Virus record (IMG/VR): IMGVR_UViG_3300042402_005664
Span: 1-28,989 of that record
Strand: one strand, 5' to 3'
Origin: a virus
DNA length: 28,989 nt
Notes under the pieces: model-generated
Seen by the model: the letters and a program-made list of their open reading frames with translations, nothing else
Told to the model about the DNA's origin: nothing
Database searches by the model: none
Position numbers and translations under genes: made by a program
Part shown: positions 1 to 8,211 of the stretch, one piece after another
Numbering within the stretch: position 1 is the stretch's first letter
Layout of the letters: the number at the start of each line of letters is the position of its first letter

Positions 1-281
1 GGGCAAGCATCGCCCCACATCTCCACGCAGGGCACTTGCACCATGACCTGTTTGGATTCCATTTCGCCTTTGATGCCAGCAAAGGGCAGGCGAATCATTG
101 CACGTTCGACCCAGAAAAATGTGTTCTTTGAGTTACCATCTGGTAGGAAGCGAATTGAGGCGCTTTGGCCTTCTTCCATGTTCCAGTGTGGGTAAATGGA
201 GTTGTCTCCACCGGTGGATTGCCCACCTTGTTTGTTTTCAGCTGCCTGTAAACGTGCTCGAATTTCTGCTAAAGATGCCAT
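1..281 (-). CDS. 32: Single-stranded DNA-binding protein gp32, N-terminal part (cut by window edge)
   Basis: The reading frame starts at the ATG at 281-279 and runs off the left edge, so only about 93 N-terminal residues are present. A strong Shine-Dalgarno (AAAGGAGA) lies just upstream. The visible protein begins MASLAEIRARLQAAENK and continues with the block YPHWNMEEGQ, IRFLPDG, NTFFWVERAMIRLPF and GIKGE. This is the conserved start of T4-type gp32, including the LAST-like basic N-terminal B region needed for cooperative binding and the beginning of the OB-fold core. gp32 coats single-stranded DNA during replication, recombination and repair. It is separated from the upstream 759-aa gene by a terminator and a short repeat-bearing leader, so it is probably transcribed on its own. 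The zinc-binding core and acidic C-terminal tail lie outside the window. Confidence 0.9.
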   Translation of the reverse strand, partial: MASLAEIRARLQAAENKQGGQSTGGDNSIYPHWNMEEGQSASIRFLPDGNSKNTFFWVERAMIRLPFAGIKGEMESKQVMVQVPCVEMWGDAC

Positions 282-300
282 AGTATTTTCTCCTTTAAAA

Positions 301-349
301 GTTGCCTATGTTGTGTTGCCTATCTAACAATGTAGATTGAGTTGCCTGT
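301..349 (-). promoter_or_regulatory. gp32 5' leader with three AGGCAAC repeats
   Basis: The heptamer GTTGCCT on the plus strand (AGGCAAC in the gp32 mRNA sense) occurs at 301-307, 315-321 and 341-347. The first two copies extend to GTTGCCTAT. They lie directly upstream of the gp32 ribosome-binding site. In T4, gp32 represses its own translation by binding a structured leader followed by an unstructured stretch. A similar operator role here is inference from position and repetition only. I see no clear sigma70 -10/-35 pair in this leader. Confidence 0.4.
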
Positions 350-359
350 GACACAGAAC

Positions 360-392
360 AAAAAAGCGCATACACCTGTGTAGTATATGCGC
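360..392 (-). terminator. Rho-independent terminator after the 759-aa gene
   Basis: On the minus strand GCGCATA (392-386) pairs with TATGCGC (372-366), with further inner pairing of ACAC with GTGT. A run of six T follows immediately, so this is a classical intrinsic terminator for minus-strand transcripts. It ends the gp17/759-aa transcription unit just before gp32. Confidence 0.8.
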
Positions 393-413
393 CTTTGCTC
401 CGGGTGTCAAATT

Positions 414-420
414 TATTTAT
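414..420 (-). promoter_or_regulatory. ATAAATA late-promoter-like motif before the terminator
   Basis: The minus strand reads ATAAATA immediately downstream of the stop codon of the 759-aa gene. It matches the T4 late promoter core (TATAAATA). The predicted start lies just upstream of the hairpin at 392-360, so a transcript from here would either be very short or read through into gp32. The A/T-rich context makes chance possible. Confidence 0.3.
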
Positions 421-423
421 GAC

Positions 424-2703
424 TTATTTGCCCAAAGCCAATTTTTTCATTCTAGCCAATGCATCGCTTTCGTAGTAGCTGCCAGTGATGGCTGCATTGC
501 GATTGATTGGGTCGTCCTCTTTTTCTGACAGTGGCATGTTGGCTGTGTTTGGACGAGTGGCGCCTATGCCTTGGCTGGCTGCTTGAGTTGATCCTTTTAC
601 GATGGCCGCGGTGCTAGAACTGGGTATGGGCACATTTTGTTCACTCATGCCACACTCGGCCAAGCCATGTTCTGGGCAGTATTCACCTTCTGTGGTCATG
701 TTGCAGCTACCTTCGGCCACAGGTGCGTCAAAGCCACTCATGACTTCAAATGTGCTGATGTTGTCGGCTTCGTTCATGCCCAATTCTGCTGCCAAGCGGT
801 CGCCGATCCATTCATCTGGATCACCAGTGCGAGCTTTTTTGATTCCATAGGGCATGTCATCAAAGTAGTAGTCATACAAGGCTTCAAACAGGTCACGATC
901 CAATTCACCAGTTTGTTTGAAGTCAGAAACTTCGCGACTGAAACGTTTGAGAATGTGATCTAGTGTGGCACCGGTTGAATCTGTAAGCACACTTTCTTTC
1001 ACGGACACACCTGCGTAGCGTAGTATGTCAGTGAGTTCTTTGCCTTCCGCCACACCTTGCTCTGGCAAGTTGGGCTTACGATGTTTGCCATGTGCATCTT
1101 TGATACTGCCTTTGAGACTGGTAATTTGATCTCTTGATGGTAGACCTTTTCTCTTGCCTGCGAGATTGAGACTATGCTTGATTCCGCTACGCCCAATACC
1201 TTGGCCTTTGACCAATGGATCATTGCTATCAAATTCACTGCCAACTCCGCCCATTCTACGTTTTTGACCTGGATCGTTTTCTGGACGCTCAGGAAAATCG
1301 TAGCCATACCCAATGTTGTCATAATCATCGCTGTCCCCGGGTTCTTGGGTATACAATCGGTCTTTGTATTTGGTATCACGCCATTTGGCTGCTTCCGCCA
1401 CACCTTGCTGGCCTGGTGCTGTGTCCTGTGCCACGTCCGCAGGTTCTACCTCAGTGCTCTGAGGAGTTTGAATGCCCAGTTCAGCCAGGCGGGCTTGCAC
1501 GTCAGAATCATCCCAGATGTTGGCTCTGGGATCACGCTGAGCCAAGTCTGACAGGATGTCAAACAGTTCATCATCGCCTATTACATCATACAACTGCTCA
1601 GTGGCATTGGTGGCGTCTGGGCCCACAATCAGTTCACTGCTCATTAAGTTGTCTAGTTTTTTTTGCGCCTCAGGTGTGTCTGGAAGAGCCCAGGTTCCTT
1701 CCATGATCTGGTTTGCCCAGTTTTCAAAAATTTGTGCTTCTTTCATAGCTCTTCCTCTTTGTTGTATTTTGGCCAGTGTGGGCAGTGCTGCTTCAATTCT
1801 GGCATCCAGTGTTTGTTCAATGAACATGGTCTTAAGATCTTCTACCAAAGCAGATTGATCTGCAATGTCAGCTGGTGACCATGATTCAAAATATTGTTGG
1901 TAACCGCGACCAGTGCTGAGACTCTGCAAGTCATCGCGCAGTTGTGCATAGTATTGCTGTGCTGTTTCCACCAAGGCCTGTGTCACACCTTCAAACACTC
2001 GCTGTTGGCTGGCTCGGTTGAATCTGCTGAGCACAGACATTTCTGACACAATTTCTGCAATGTGCTGCCCGCGAATGTCGTAAGGGCGACCACCTTGACG
2101 CACATGCTCCAGCATGGCTCGGCCACCAGCCAGTTTCACAAATGGTAGTCGAAAACGTTCGCCGTCCACAGTTTCGATAAACAGGCTTTCCACATAACGA
2201 TAGCGTTTGTCGTCTTCGCCTATCATGCGATTGTGACGTATGACCAAACGAGCTTCTGTAGGCTCGCCCATGTAGCTGACTCTGCGATTGCCATAGTAGC
2301 CTTCAAACAGGCCTTCTTTTATGGCAGCCATACCAGCCATGGTGTGTTTGAGTTGATTGATATTTTTGGGACTAAATGTGGCCAAGCCATGTGACGTGGC
2401 AAAACGTGACATTTCTTCCAAGAATCCAGGATGACGTTCGCTGCCAAACCAATCCAGTTTGTCATTGGGATCGTCCATGGTTCGGCCAATGTTGTCCCCA
2501 AAAAACAATTGCAGGTCATTGTCGTCGCCTAGAATAATGACCACTGTGCCGTAGTTTTTGCCTGAACTGGCTATCCAATCAAATGCAAATACCTTGGCGT
2601 CAGCTGGAGTGCTGTCCATGCCTTTTTCGTCGGTATATTTGACATCAAAGTTTTTGGTAGCCAACAAATCGGCTAGATCTTGTGCGAGATTTTCACGTGC
2701 CAT
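424..2703 (-). CDS. Large conserved phage protein, probable virion or internal protein (759 aa)
   Basis: I recognise this as a type found in uncultivated T4-like aquatic phages, but its function is not known. The N-terminal half (about 1-320) looks globular, with a conserved-looking block FEGYYGNRRVSYMGEPTEAR near 133-151 and LPFVKLAGGRAMLEHVRQGG near 186-205. The region from about 410 is low-complexity, hydrophilic and modular. It holds GVAE at 434-437 and 550-553 and PVAEG at 661-665, each followed by A or G and resembling prohead-protease sites ([LIV]-x-E|[AGS]). A Cys/His cluster (C667, C676, H679, C684) resembles a small metal-binding motif. An ATAAATA late motif lies 7 nt before the ATG and a terminator follows the gene. 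It is the last gene of the terminase operon. A packaged, proteolytically processed head protein is an inference. Confidence 0.75.
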   Translation of the reverse strand: MARENLAQDLADLLATKNFDVKYTDEKGMDSTPADAKVFAFDWIASSGKNYGTVVIILGDDNDLQLFFGDNIGRTMDDPNDKLDWFGSERHPGFLEEMSRFATSHGLATFSPKNINQLKHTMAGMAAIKEGLFEGYYGNRRVSYMGEPTEARLVIRHNRMIGEDDKRYRYVESLFIETVDGERFRLPFVKLAGGRAMLEHVRQGGRPYDIRGQHIAEIVSEMSVLSRFNRASQQRVFEGVTQALVETAQQYYAQLRDDLQSLSTGRGYQQYFESWSPADIADQSALVEDLKTMFIEQTLDARIEAALPTLAKIQQRGRAMKEAQIFENWANQIMEGTWALPDTPEAQKKLDNLMSSELIVGPDATNATEQLYDVIGDDELFDILSDLAQRDPRANIWDDSDVQARLAELGIQTPQSTEVEPADVAQDTAPGQQGVAEAAKWRDTKYKDRLYTQEPGDSDDYDNIGYGYDFPERPENDPGQKRRMGGVGSEFDSNDPLVKGQGIGRSGIKHSLNLAGKRKGLPSRDQITSLKGSIKDAHGKHRKPNLPEQGVAEGKELTDILRYAGVSVKESVLTDSTGATLDHILKRFSREVSDFKQTGELDRDLFEALYDYYFDDMPYGIKKARTGDPDEWIGDRLAAELGMNEADNISTFEVMSGFDAPVAEGSCNMTTEGEYCPEHGLAECGMSEQNVPIPSSSTAAIVKGSTQAASQGIGATRPNTANMPLSEKEDDPINRNAAITGSYYESDALARMKKLALGK

Positions 2704-2710
2704 AGTGCAT

Positions 2711-2717
2711 TATTTAT
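2711..2717 (-). promoter_or_regulatory. Late promoter motif ATAAATA upstream of the 759-aa gene
   Basis: The minus strand reads ATAAATA followed by 7 nt (ATGCACT) and then the ATG at 2703. In T4 late promoters transcription starts about 6-7 nt after this box, so the predicted mRNA would begin at or within 1-2 nt of the start codon. There is no Shine-Dalgarno in the gap. The motif lies in the 15-bp space between gp17 and this gene. Confidence 0.5.
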
Positions 2718-2718
2718 C

Positions 2719-4302
2719 TTAGCGCATGATTGATATGAATGGCATGGGTTCTACAATGTTGTCACTGTGATCTTTGAGATGCGTGTCAAGATCAGCATGA
2801 TAGGTTTGCAGCATCAACAACATACGCACTGCCAGCAAGCAGGCCATGACCAAATCATCAGTTTCGCCAGGTTTAGCAGCATAACTGGTTCCGTTGGCTA
2901 CAAATGTTTTGAGCTCAGAAACCAACATCCTGCTGTTGATTTTCATACGTTGAGATTCTATCAAAATTTTCAGTTTGTTGCAGGCCGTTATTTTGCTTTT
3001 GTTGGTGGTATTGAATCCTTTGCGAAACCGGCGCCCTGTGCTGCCCGTCACTGAATTGTCACTCAAAAAATACCCTGGAATGTTTTCTTCGCCGTATTCA
3101 GCTATGCTGATCAGTGCTGCTTCGCCCAGCGTGTTGTTTTCCACTGAGTAGTAGATGCTTTTTTCATCGTTGACCACTGCATGCAGTTCTTTCACAATGT
3201 CTGCCAGTATTTTGACCTGTGTAGGCACATCAGTTTTGTTGTGACGCCATTCGGCAATTTGATCTGTGGTACGAGCATCAAAAACCTGTATGGCAGCAGG
3301 GTCGCCGCCAGTGCCCAGGCTAGGGTCCAGTGCAACCACATACATGCCTTCTTTGACAGGATTCTTGTACCAGCGTACCTGACCTGTTCGGCGTATGGGC
3401 TCGATGCCTTCTAAATCCATGAGACGGATAGGATTGATCAAAGTTTCATCGTTGATAACAAATTCACAGTCCATTTCTCTACGAAAACGTTCTTCGCCCA
3501 GCTGAGCCAATTGTTCTGCGCCCCATTGGTCTCCGCGGTCAGGATGCTCTCGCCAATAGCTTCTAAATGCCTTGAATCCGTTGATGCCCAGCTCTGTGGT
3601 GTTGCCATGTTCATCTGTGGTCTTGTTGGCACCTTTCCACAGAAACGCAAACTGATCTTCATCAGAGTTGGGAGTAGATGTGATGATTGCTTTACCACCA
3701 GTGGCCAGTGTAGGCGATATGGAGGTCCAAAATTCTTTGGCAATGGTGGGTCTCACAAACGCAAACTCGTCAGCATACAGCAGCGAAATACTCATACCTC
3801 GACCAGTGGTCTCGGTGGTGGTCTGGCTCACAATACGTGACCCGTTTTCAAATTCCAGGCTGCCTTTGTTGTAACTGGTGGCACCAGCTCTGATATGATT
3901 TGGGCACAGTTCATAGGCATAGCGTATGCGTTGCATGATCTCTTGGGCACCAGTGTATTTGTGTGCAGCAATGAGGATGGTAGAATCTGGCACAAACATT
4001 GCGTACCACAGCAAGTAGCCAGCGGCCGAAGTTGACTTGCCAGTTTGTCGCGGCATCAACGATATTGAGTATCTGTAGTTGTGATAGGTGGCAATCAGTC
4101 TCTTTTGATAGTCAAAAGGATGATACAGCATCTTGCCGCGGGTGGGATGCTGTATGTAGAAAAAATGATCCATGAAATACAAAGGACCATTGACTGGGTC
4201 TGCACATAGAGCAAATTCAGTGAGCTCTTGCTCGCTGTATACTTCTCTGCGGTGCGGCGCTTTGACCAGTACAGTTTCAAGATTGTTTTTGGGACCAATC
4301 AT
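2719..4302 (-). CDS. 17: Terminase large subunit (gp17-type packaging ATPase/nuclease)
   Basis: This 527-aa protein is the DNA-packaging motor of T4-like phages: an N-terminal ATPase that drives DNA into the prohead and a C-terminal RNase H-like nuclease that cuts concatemers. Walker A is MPRQTGKST (83-91) and Walker B with catalytic Glu is LLYADEF (174-180). The nuclease acidic residues appear as ALDPSLGTGGD (D326), SVENN (E388) and ETDDLVMA (D482/D483). T4 gp17 has 610 residues; this one is shorter but has all core motifs. Its start overlaps the end of the SGNH gene by 26 bp, so the two are cotranscribed and probably translationally coupled. The small subunit gp16 is about 10 kb upstream in the same strand block rather than adjacent as in T4. 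Confidence 0.96.
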   Translation of the reverse strand: MIGPKNNLETVLVKAPHRREVYSEQELTEFALCADPVNGPLYFMDHFFYIQHPTRGKMLYHPFDYQKRLIATYHNYRYSISLMPRQTGKSTSAAGYLLWYAMFVPDSTILIAAHKYTGAQEIMQRIRYAYELCPNHIRAGATSYNKGSLEFENGSRIVSQTTTETTGRGMSISLLYADEFAFVRPTIAKEFWTSISPTLATGGKAIITSTPNSDEDQFAFLWKGANKTTDEHGNTTELGINGFKAFRSYWREHPDRGDQWGAEQLAQLGEERFRREMDCEFVINDETLINPIRLMDLEGIEPIRRTGQVRWYKNPVKEGMYVVALDPSLGTGGDPAAIQVFDARTTDQIAEWRHNKTDVPTQVKILADIVKELHAVVNDEKSIYYSVENNTLGEAALISIAEYGEENIPGYFLSDNSVTGSTGRRFRKGFNTTNKSKITACNKLKILIESQRMKINSRMLVSELKTFVANGTSYAAKPGETDDLVMACLLAVRMLLMLQTYHADLDTHLKDHSDNIVEPMPFISIMR

Positions 4303-5032
4303 ATACCATTCGATTCGCTAGTGCAATATGACCTTCAGGGCCGCAGTGCATGCGGTCCCGTGCATAACCAATTTGTTCTCGGCTGTGAGCCATGTGATCA
4401 AACGTGTCATAGATAAAACAAGGTATTTCAAATTCATCACACATGGCTTTGATCGCTAACTTGTTTTTTTTGGCATTGAGTCTAGAATTTTCGTCTGCGG
4501 TGTGCCAGTGTTTCAAAAAACTATCTACTTCGGTAGCAGATTTTGACTCACTGCTGGGCAAGTATACATTTATGGGAGGATCTCCTGAGGCCAGGATCAA
4601 TTCAAATCGATTGGGCGGTGGCGTCAACATAAACACTGCTCGAGGTCTAAGACGTGGAATCCAATATTCAGCCAACCTAAAACATGTGTCAGCTGAGCTG
4701 CCACCCCAGGCCAAAGTACGTGGCACTAGATTCAACGCTGCGCCCACCAACTGAGGCCATGTGGATTGCAACGGCAATCCTATGCCAACGGTAAAACTAC
4801 AACCCAAGGCTATCATGCAGTCTCGATCATCAAATTCATCACAACGATATCCGTGACTGTTGATTTTGTAAGTTATGGCTCCGGGCTCCAGCCAACCTTG
4901 TTTGCGAAAATATTCCTGGTATTCAGGCACTTGGCACAGCCGTTCAAAACATTCTTTGGTATCAGATGGCAGAAATTCCAAAGTTTGATTGGCATAATTG
5001 ATGCCTGGGTGCCAAGGATCTTTTGATTTCAT
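4277..5032 (-). CDS. SGNH/GDSL-type hydrolase-like protein (251 aa)
   Basis: The sequence carries the SGNH signature blocks: ALGCSFT with Ser79 (block I), WGGSSAD at 109-115 (block II-like Gly), PPNRF with Asn141 (block III) and ARDRMHCGPEGH with Asp226 and His229 (block V, DxxH). Members of this superfamily are esterases, lipases or carbohydrate O-acetyl-esterases. There is no signal peptide or membrane segment, so a cytoplasmic or virion-associated enzyme is expected. The gene overlaps gp17 by 26 bp and follows the oxygenase gene by 10 bp, placing it firmly in the terminase operon. No good Shine-Dalgarno precedes the ATG. The substrate is unknown; removal or transfer of an acyl group on a glycan made by neighbouring genes is inference. 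Confidence 0.7.
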   Translation of the reverse strand: MKSKDPWHPGINYANQTLEFLPSDTKECFERLCQVPEYQEYFRKQGWLEPGAITYKINSHGYRCDEFDDRDCMIALGCSFTVGIGLPLQSTWPQLVGAALNLVPRTLAWGGSSADTCFRLAEYWIPRLRPRAVFMLTPPPNRFELILASGDPPINVYLPSSESKSATEVDSFLKHWHTADENSRLNAKKNKLAIKAMCDEFEIPCFIYDTFDHMAHSREQIGYARDRMHCGPEGHIALANRMVYDWSQKQS

Positions 5033-5042
5033 TTGATTAGTA

Positions 5043-5600
5043 TTAAATCCAAGTGTAAGTACTTAGTCTGTAACTGTCCGCAGGCACAGTGTCAAGCATG
5101 GCATGCCATAACAGTGGGCGATAGCCTGTTGAATCAGCTTGATTTATCATGATGTAGCCAGCATTGATTTGCGCAGGCACTGTGTATCTCAATGAGTTTG
5201 TATCTTTGTACCAATAAAAACTGGTGCCTTGGCCGCGCCAGGTCAGCTGCATGCTGCCTGGCATTTCACCATCAGTGTGCAATAGACACTGGAAGCCAGG
5301 TTCATCTACCCAGAAGGCAGTGTCAGTGTAGCCTTGTATAGGCACGGGCAACTGTGATTGAATAGTGGACCACACAGATTTGAGATAGTCATGCCATTGA
5401 TCAATCCAGGCAATGGCCGTGTGTTTGATTCTTCTACGCCGCCATGACTCTTGACCTTGTTGCGGTTCCCAATCAAGCTCCAGCCACGATTCATTCAGCA
5501 CCAAATCCACAATGGATTGAGGGAAAACATCTGTGATTCTAAACAAATTTGATTCGTGATCAACAGCAGTTATTTGCATAGAAATGCCAACTCCGGCCAT
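5043..5600 (-). CDS. 2OG-Fe(II) oxygenase-like protein (about 180 aa)
   Basis: The C-terminal half looks like a double-stranded beta-helix dioxygenase: an HxD pair in LLHTDGE (H108, D110), a distal His in LLWHAML (H166), and Arg178 in SYRLSTY in the position of the 2-oxoglutarate-binding residue. Such enzymes hydroxylate proteins, nucleotides or sugars using Fe(II), 2-oxoglutarate and oxygen. The gene overlaps the end of the radical SAM gene. Two ATGs are possible (5600 or 5579); each has a GGAG-like element 11 nt upstream, so I cannot choose, and the listed start is the longer one. The superfamily call rests on motif spacing alone, so a non-enzymatic relative is possible. Confidence 0.6.
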   Translation of the reverse strand: MAGVGISMQITAVDHESNLFRITDVFPQSIVDLVLNESWLELDWEPQQGQESWRRRRIKHTAIAWIDQWHDYLKSVWSTIQSQLPVPIQGYTDTAFWVDEPGFQCLLHTDGEMPGSMQLTWRGQGTSFYWYKDTNSLRYTVPAQINAGYIMINQADSTGYRPLLWHAMLDTVPADSYRLSTYTWI

Positions 5601-6718
5601 AGGCGCTCAAACTCTCCAGCTTTGTCTGGATGATATATTTTTTCATTGGTTGCAATATGATTTTTAAATGCAATACCTATGTTGGTAAACTTTTGCTCTT
5701 GCAAACGAGATCGATAGTTATTCAATGCTTGATCAAAAAATTGCCGTTCAGCAGCAGTGGCAATATCCATGGCATAGAAACGTTCAATTTCATCAATGGC
5801 TTCTTGGGCCACTCCAGCGCCGTGCAAGAAAGGATCTAGGTATTCAGGCTGAAACAAGTTCTGCCACAGCACTGTGGTCTTGGTGTCCTCAGCAAACTGT
5901 CTAAATTCGCAGATTCTAGTGGCATTGTAGATGTTGTACACTGCATGTATGCCACCCCATTGTCCTTGTGTGGTCATTAGATGTTTGATCTTTGAAAGAT
6001 TTTCTTTGATCAATGTCCAACTGGCACCATGGCGTACATATTCCACACGTTCACCTGTGTTGTCAAAACTCATTGACCAACCAACTTTGGATCTTGTGGC
6101 CAGTTTGCGAAATATTTTGTTTGATTCAAGATCTACATTCAAATTGGTAATCAATGTGACAATGGCTTCTTGGGGTATGACATCCAACAGACGTTCATTC
6201 TCTGGCAGCAACAAGGGTTCACCACCAACCAAGGCCACTTCGTGTATATGCTCGTAGTGCTGTTCAATGAAGTCGCACACTGAATCATAGTAAGGTCTGG
6301 CACCAGATTTGAATGGTATGCCTTTGATGCTGGCCCATTTTGAACTGCATGCTTCACCGCAATAGTTGCAACTCAAATTGCATGTGGTGTTCCAGCGCAC
6401 ATCCACAATCACTGGGTAGTGGTAAAGATCTCCAGCTCGAGCATAGTCAAACCCTGGATTGACGTCATTGTGCCATCGGCGTTCAGAGTCTGCGCCGAAT
6501 CGTTCAGCTCGTACACAGTTAGAACAGTACTCGTGCGGTTGACCTTGTGCCAGGCTTTGGCGAATTTCAGCCATGAGGTCAGAGTTCAGTATTTGCTCAA
6601 TGGTCTGGCTGTTGAGGTTGCCCAACATGTTGGGGTTGCCAGCACAGCAAGTTTTAACATCACCACGTGGATTGATGTGCAATCCACGCCATGGCGCTGC
6701 ACAATAGAAATTGGTCAT
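5570..6718 (-). CDS. Radical SAM protein with N-terminal SPASM/twitch-like cysteines
   Basis: The radical SAM cluster motif is CNLSCNYC (C113, C117, C120), followed by a fourth nearby Cys (C124). A GGEP motif (165-168) contacts S-adenosylmethionine. Before the radical SAM domain there is a second cysteine set (C6, C24, C25, C65, C68) in a context of the type APWRGLHINPRGDVKTCC. This resembles a SPASM/twitch auxiliary-cluster region, here at the N terminus rather than the usual C terminus. Radical SAM enzymes with SPASM-like domains often modify peptides or proteins, and some act on sugars. The gene sits between a putative glycosyltransferase (7-bp gap) and the oxygenase-like gene (overlap), so all are probably coexpressed late. 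The substrate is unknown. Confidence 0.85.
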   Translation of the reverse strand: MTNFYCAAPWRGLHINPRGDVKTCCAGNPNMLGNLNSQTIEQILNSDLMAEIRQSLAQGQPHEYCSNCVRAERFGADSERRWHNDVNPGFDYARAGDLYHYPVIVDVRWNTTCNLSCNYCGEACSSKWASIKGIPFKSGARPYYDSVCDFIEQHYEHIHEVALVGGEPLLLPENERLLDVIPQEAIVTLITNLNVDLESNKIFRKLATRSKVGWSMSFDNTGERVEYVRHGASWTLIKENLSKIKHLMTTQGQWGGIHAVYNIYNATRICEFRQFAEDTKTTVLWQNLFQPEYLDPFLHGAGVAQEAIDEIERFYAMDIATAAERQFFDQALNNYRSRLQEQKFTNIGIAFKNHIATNEKIYHPDKAGEFERLWPELAFLCK

Positions 6719-6725
6719 GCAGTAT

Positions 6726-7760
6726 TTAAAGACTTTGCAGCGCCTGATCTAGTTTTGGTTTCCAACGACCAAACCAAGGTCGAGATTGTACCGGGCCTTG
6801 GTTATAGGCCAACCAGTCAAAATTGTGATCAATTTGATGTTGATGTTCACGGCTGTAGTCAAGGGCACTATCGGCGGTGTCAAATTCGTAACAAATGTCA
6901 ATGATGGGCTGAATATCAAATTCTTGAGCATGACTATCAAAAAATCTGGGTTTAAAGCCCAGATCTTCCAATACTCTATAACCAACATCGTGCATGTAAA
7001 CAGAAAAACAGCTCTTGCTCAAAATTCCTTTGGCAGTTTTTTCGCAAATCAAGGTATTGGCATCAACTTCAGTTTCAGTTATGATCACAATGCCTGTGTG
7101 CCAAGCCGGATGATTGATCCCGTAGTCATTGGGAAAGTTGTCAGGATGAGTTTGAATCTGTGTGGGCCATTGCTGTTGAGCTTGATTGAACCAGTCCAAC
7201 TGCAATAAATTGTCAACATCACAATAACTATTGCTCCATAGATTGGTAAAAGCCACACTGTAAACATCACGTTGAGGATCTATTAATTTTTTATCCAGCA
7301 AATGATGCATCAGCCAAACTCTGTGGGCTGCGTTGCGTCGATTTAAACAACCAATACGTCCACTTTTGGGCCTATGCTCAAGGTCTTTGTAGTTGTGCAT
7401 GGCAAACAATGGCATGTACACACACCCAGGCAATTGATCAAAATAGTGCTGCGCTCTAGCACTAAGTATGCAAACTTTTGAGCCAGCAAAAATTGAGGCA
7501 AGCTCGGCTAGTCTTTCTATGATTTCTGTATTAGACATCACAAATGGGTCCCACGATGCATCTACAAACACGTAGGTTGGCATGATGCCCGCGCTGACTA
7601 GCTGCTGACATGCCTTGTAAAAAGTTGACCAGTTGTTGTTTTGCTGCCAGGTAAACGGAGTACGCTGTAGGATTATATTATCACTAGGCAACACGGTTTC
7701 ACCTAGATAAACCAAACCACAAGGACTAAATTGTCCCTGGTCATAATCGTAGCAAGGCAT
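6726..7760 (-). CDS. Putative glycosyltransferase-like protein (344 aa)
   Basis: I do not recognise the N-terminal half. The middle has a block RIGCLNRRNAAHR and the C-terminal part has ITETEV followed by CEKTAKGILSKSCFSVYMHD and LEDLGFKPRFFD. That T-E-x(n)-E-K-T-x-K arrangement followed by a phrase on a position or value and LGF is reminiscent of the nucleotide-sugar-binding end of exostosin/GT10-like glycosyltransferases seen in many aquatic phages. There is no transmembrane segment. The gene lies upstream of the radical SAM gene by 7 bp and downstream of the SNase-like gene by 15 bp. No convincing Shine-Dalgarno precedes the ATG; a short inverted repeat (GTGCT-GAC-AGCAC) lies in that gap. 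The functional call is tentative. Confidence 0.45.
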   Translation of the reverse strand: MPCYDYDQGQFSPCGLVYLGETVLPSDNIILQRTPFTWQQNNNWSTFYKACQQLVSAGIMPTYVFVDASWDPFVMSNTEIIERLAELASIFAGSKVCILSARAQHYFDQLPGCVYMPLFAMHNYKDLEHRPKSGRIGCLNRRNAAHRVWLMHHLLDKKLIDPQRDVYSVAFTNLWSNSYCDVDNLLQLDWFNQAQQQWPTQIQTHPDNFPNDYGINHPAWHTGIVIITETEVDANTLICEKTAKGILSKSCFSVYMHDVGYRVLEDLGFKPRFFDSHAQEFDIQPIIDICYEFDTADSALDYSREHQHQIDHNFDWLAYNQGPVQSRPWFGRWKPKLDQALQSL

Positions 7761-7775
7761 TAATTTCGTGTGCTG

Positions 7776-8207
7776 TCAGCACCAAGACGTTTTGGCTTCG
7801 CCAAAGTATTCTCTAGCAAAGCCATTGGCAATCAAGCCTTGACGCAAGCTACGGCCATCTAGAATGATATCTCCCAGGACACGACCACCAAACTTATCCC
7901 AGCCATAGAGAACAACTTGGCGTTGGCGGCTGGCACCAATTGCACTTTTGGTAAATTCAGTGGCGGCTTGGCCTCGAGCGTTTTCCTGGGGGCACTGTGC
8001 GCGGTGTCCTTTTTCAGGTGTGTCAACGCCAAAGATTCTGACAGCGAGTTCGGGCTTGAGCGGCGCGGGTAGAAAGGGTGCTGCGATAACCACGGTGTCG
8101 CCGTCGTTGATTCTAACAATTTCAGCAGGATAGGTCACACCCTGTGGGGTCTTTTGTGCCATGGCCAGGCATGGAATCAGTAGTAGAGAGAGCAGAAGTT
8201 TTTTCAT
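7776..8207 (-). CDS. Secreted staphylococcal-nuclease-like (SNase) protein
   Basis: This 143-aa protein begins with a typical Sec signal peptide (MKKLLLSLLLIPCLAMAQ, likely cleaved after A17). The SNase/thermonuclease fold follows, with motifs INDGDTV (D36 region), AVRIFGVDTPEKG (R57, D62, E65) and FGGRVLGD (R109). These correspond to the Ca2+-binding acids and the two catalytic arginines plus glutamate of the family. SNases cleave DNA and RNA; export would put it in the periplasm. The last residue is Cys, in KTSWC. It is an unexpected gene between a virion protein and the modification cassette. Possible roles are degradation of DNA from competing phages at the cell surface, nucleotide scavenging, or entry assistance; these are inference. 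Confidence 0.85.
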   Translation of the reverse strand: MKKLLLSLLLIPCLAMAQKTPQGVTYPAEIVRINDGDTVVIAAPFLPAPLKPELAVRIFGVDTPEKGHRAQCPQENARGQAATEFTKSAIGASRQRQVVLYGWDKFGGRVLGDIILDGRSLRQGLIANGFAREYFGEAKTSWC

Positions 8208-8211
8208 AATT

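Noticed and set aside
301-349. Three GTTGCCT copies as a CRISPR-like or integration repeat
   Set aside because: Units are seven to nine bases with uneven 7- and 19-base spacing; a leader/operator role is more likely.
7768-7785. GTGCT-GAC-AGCAC hairpin as a terminator
   Set aside because: The stem is only five pairs and no T run follows on either strand.
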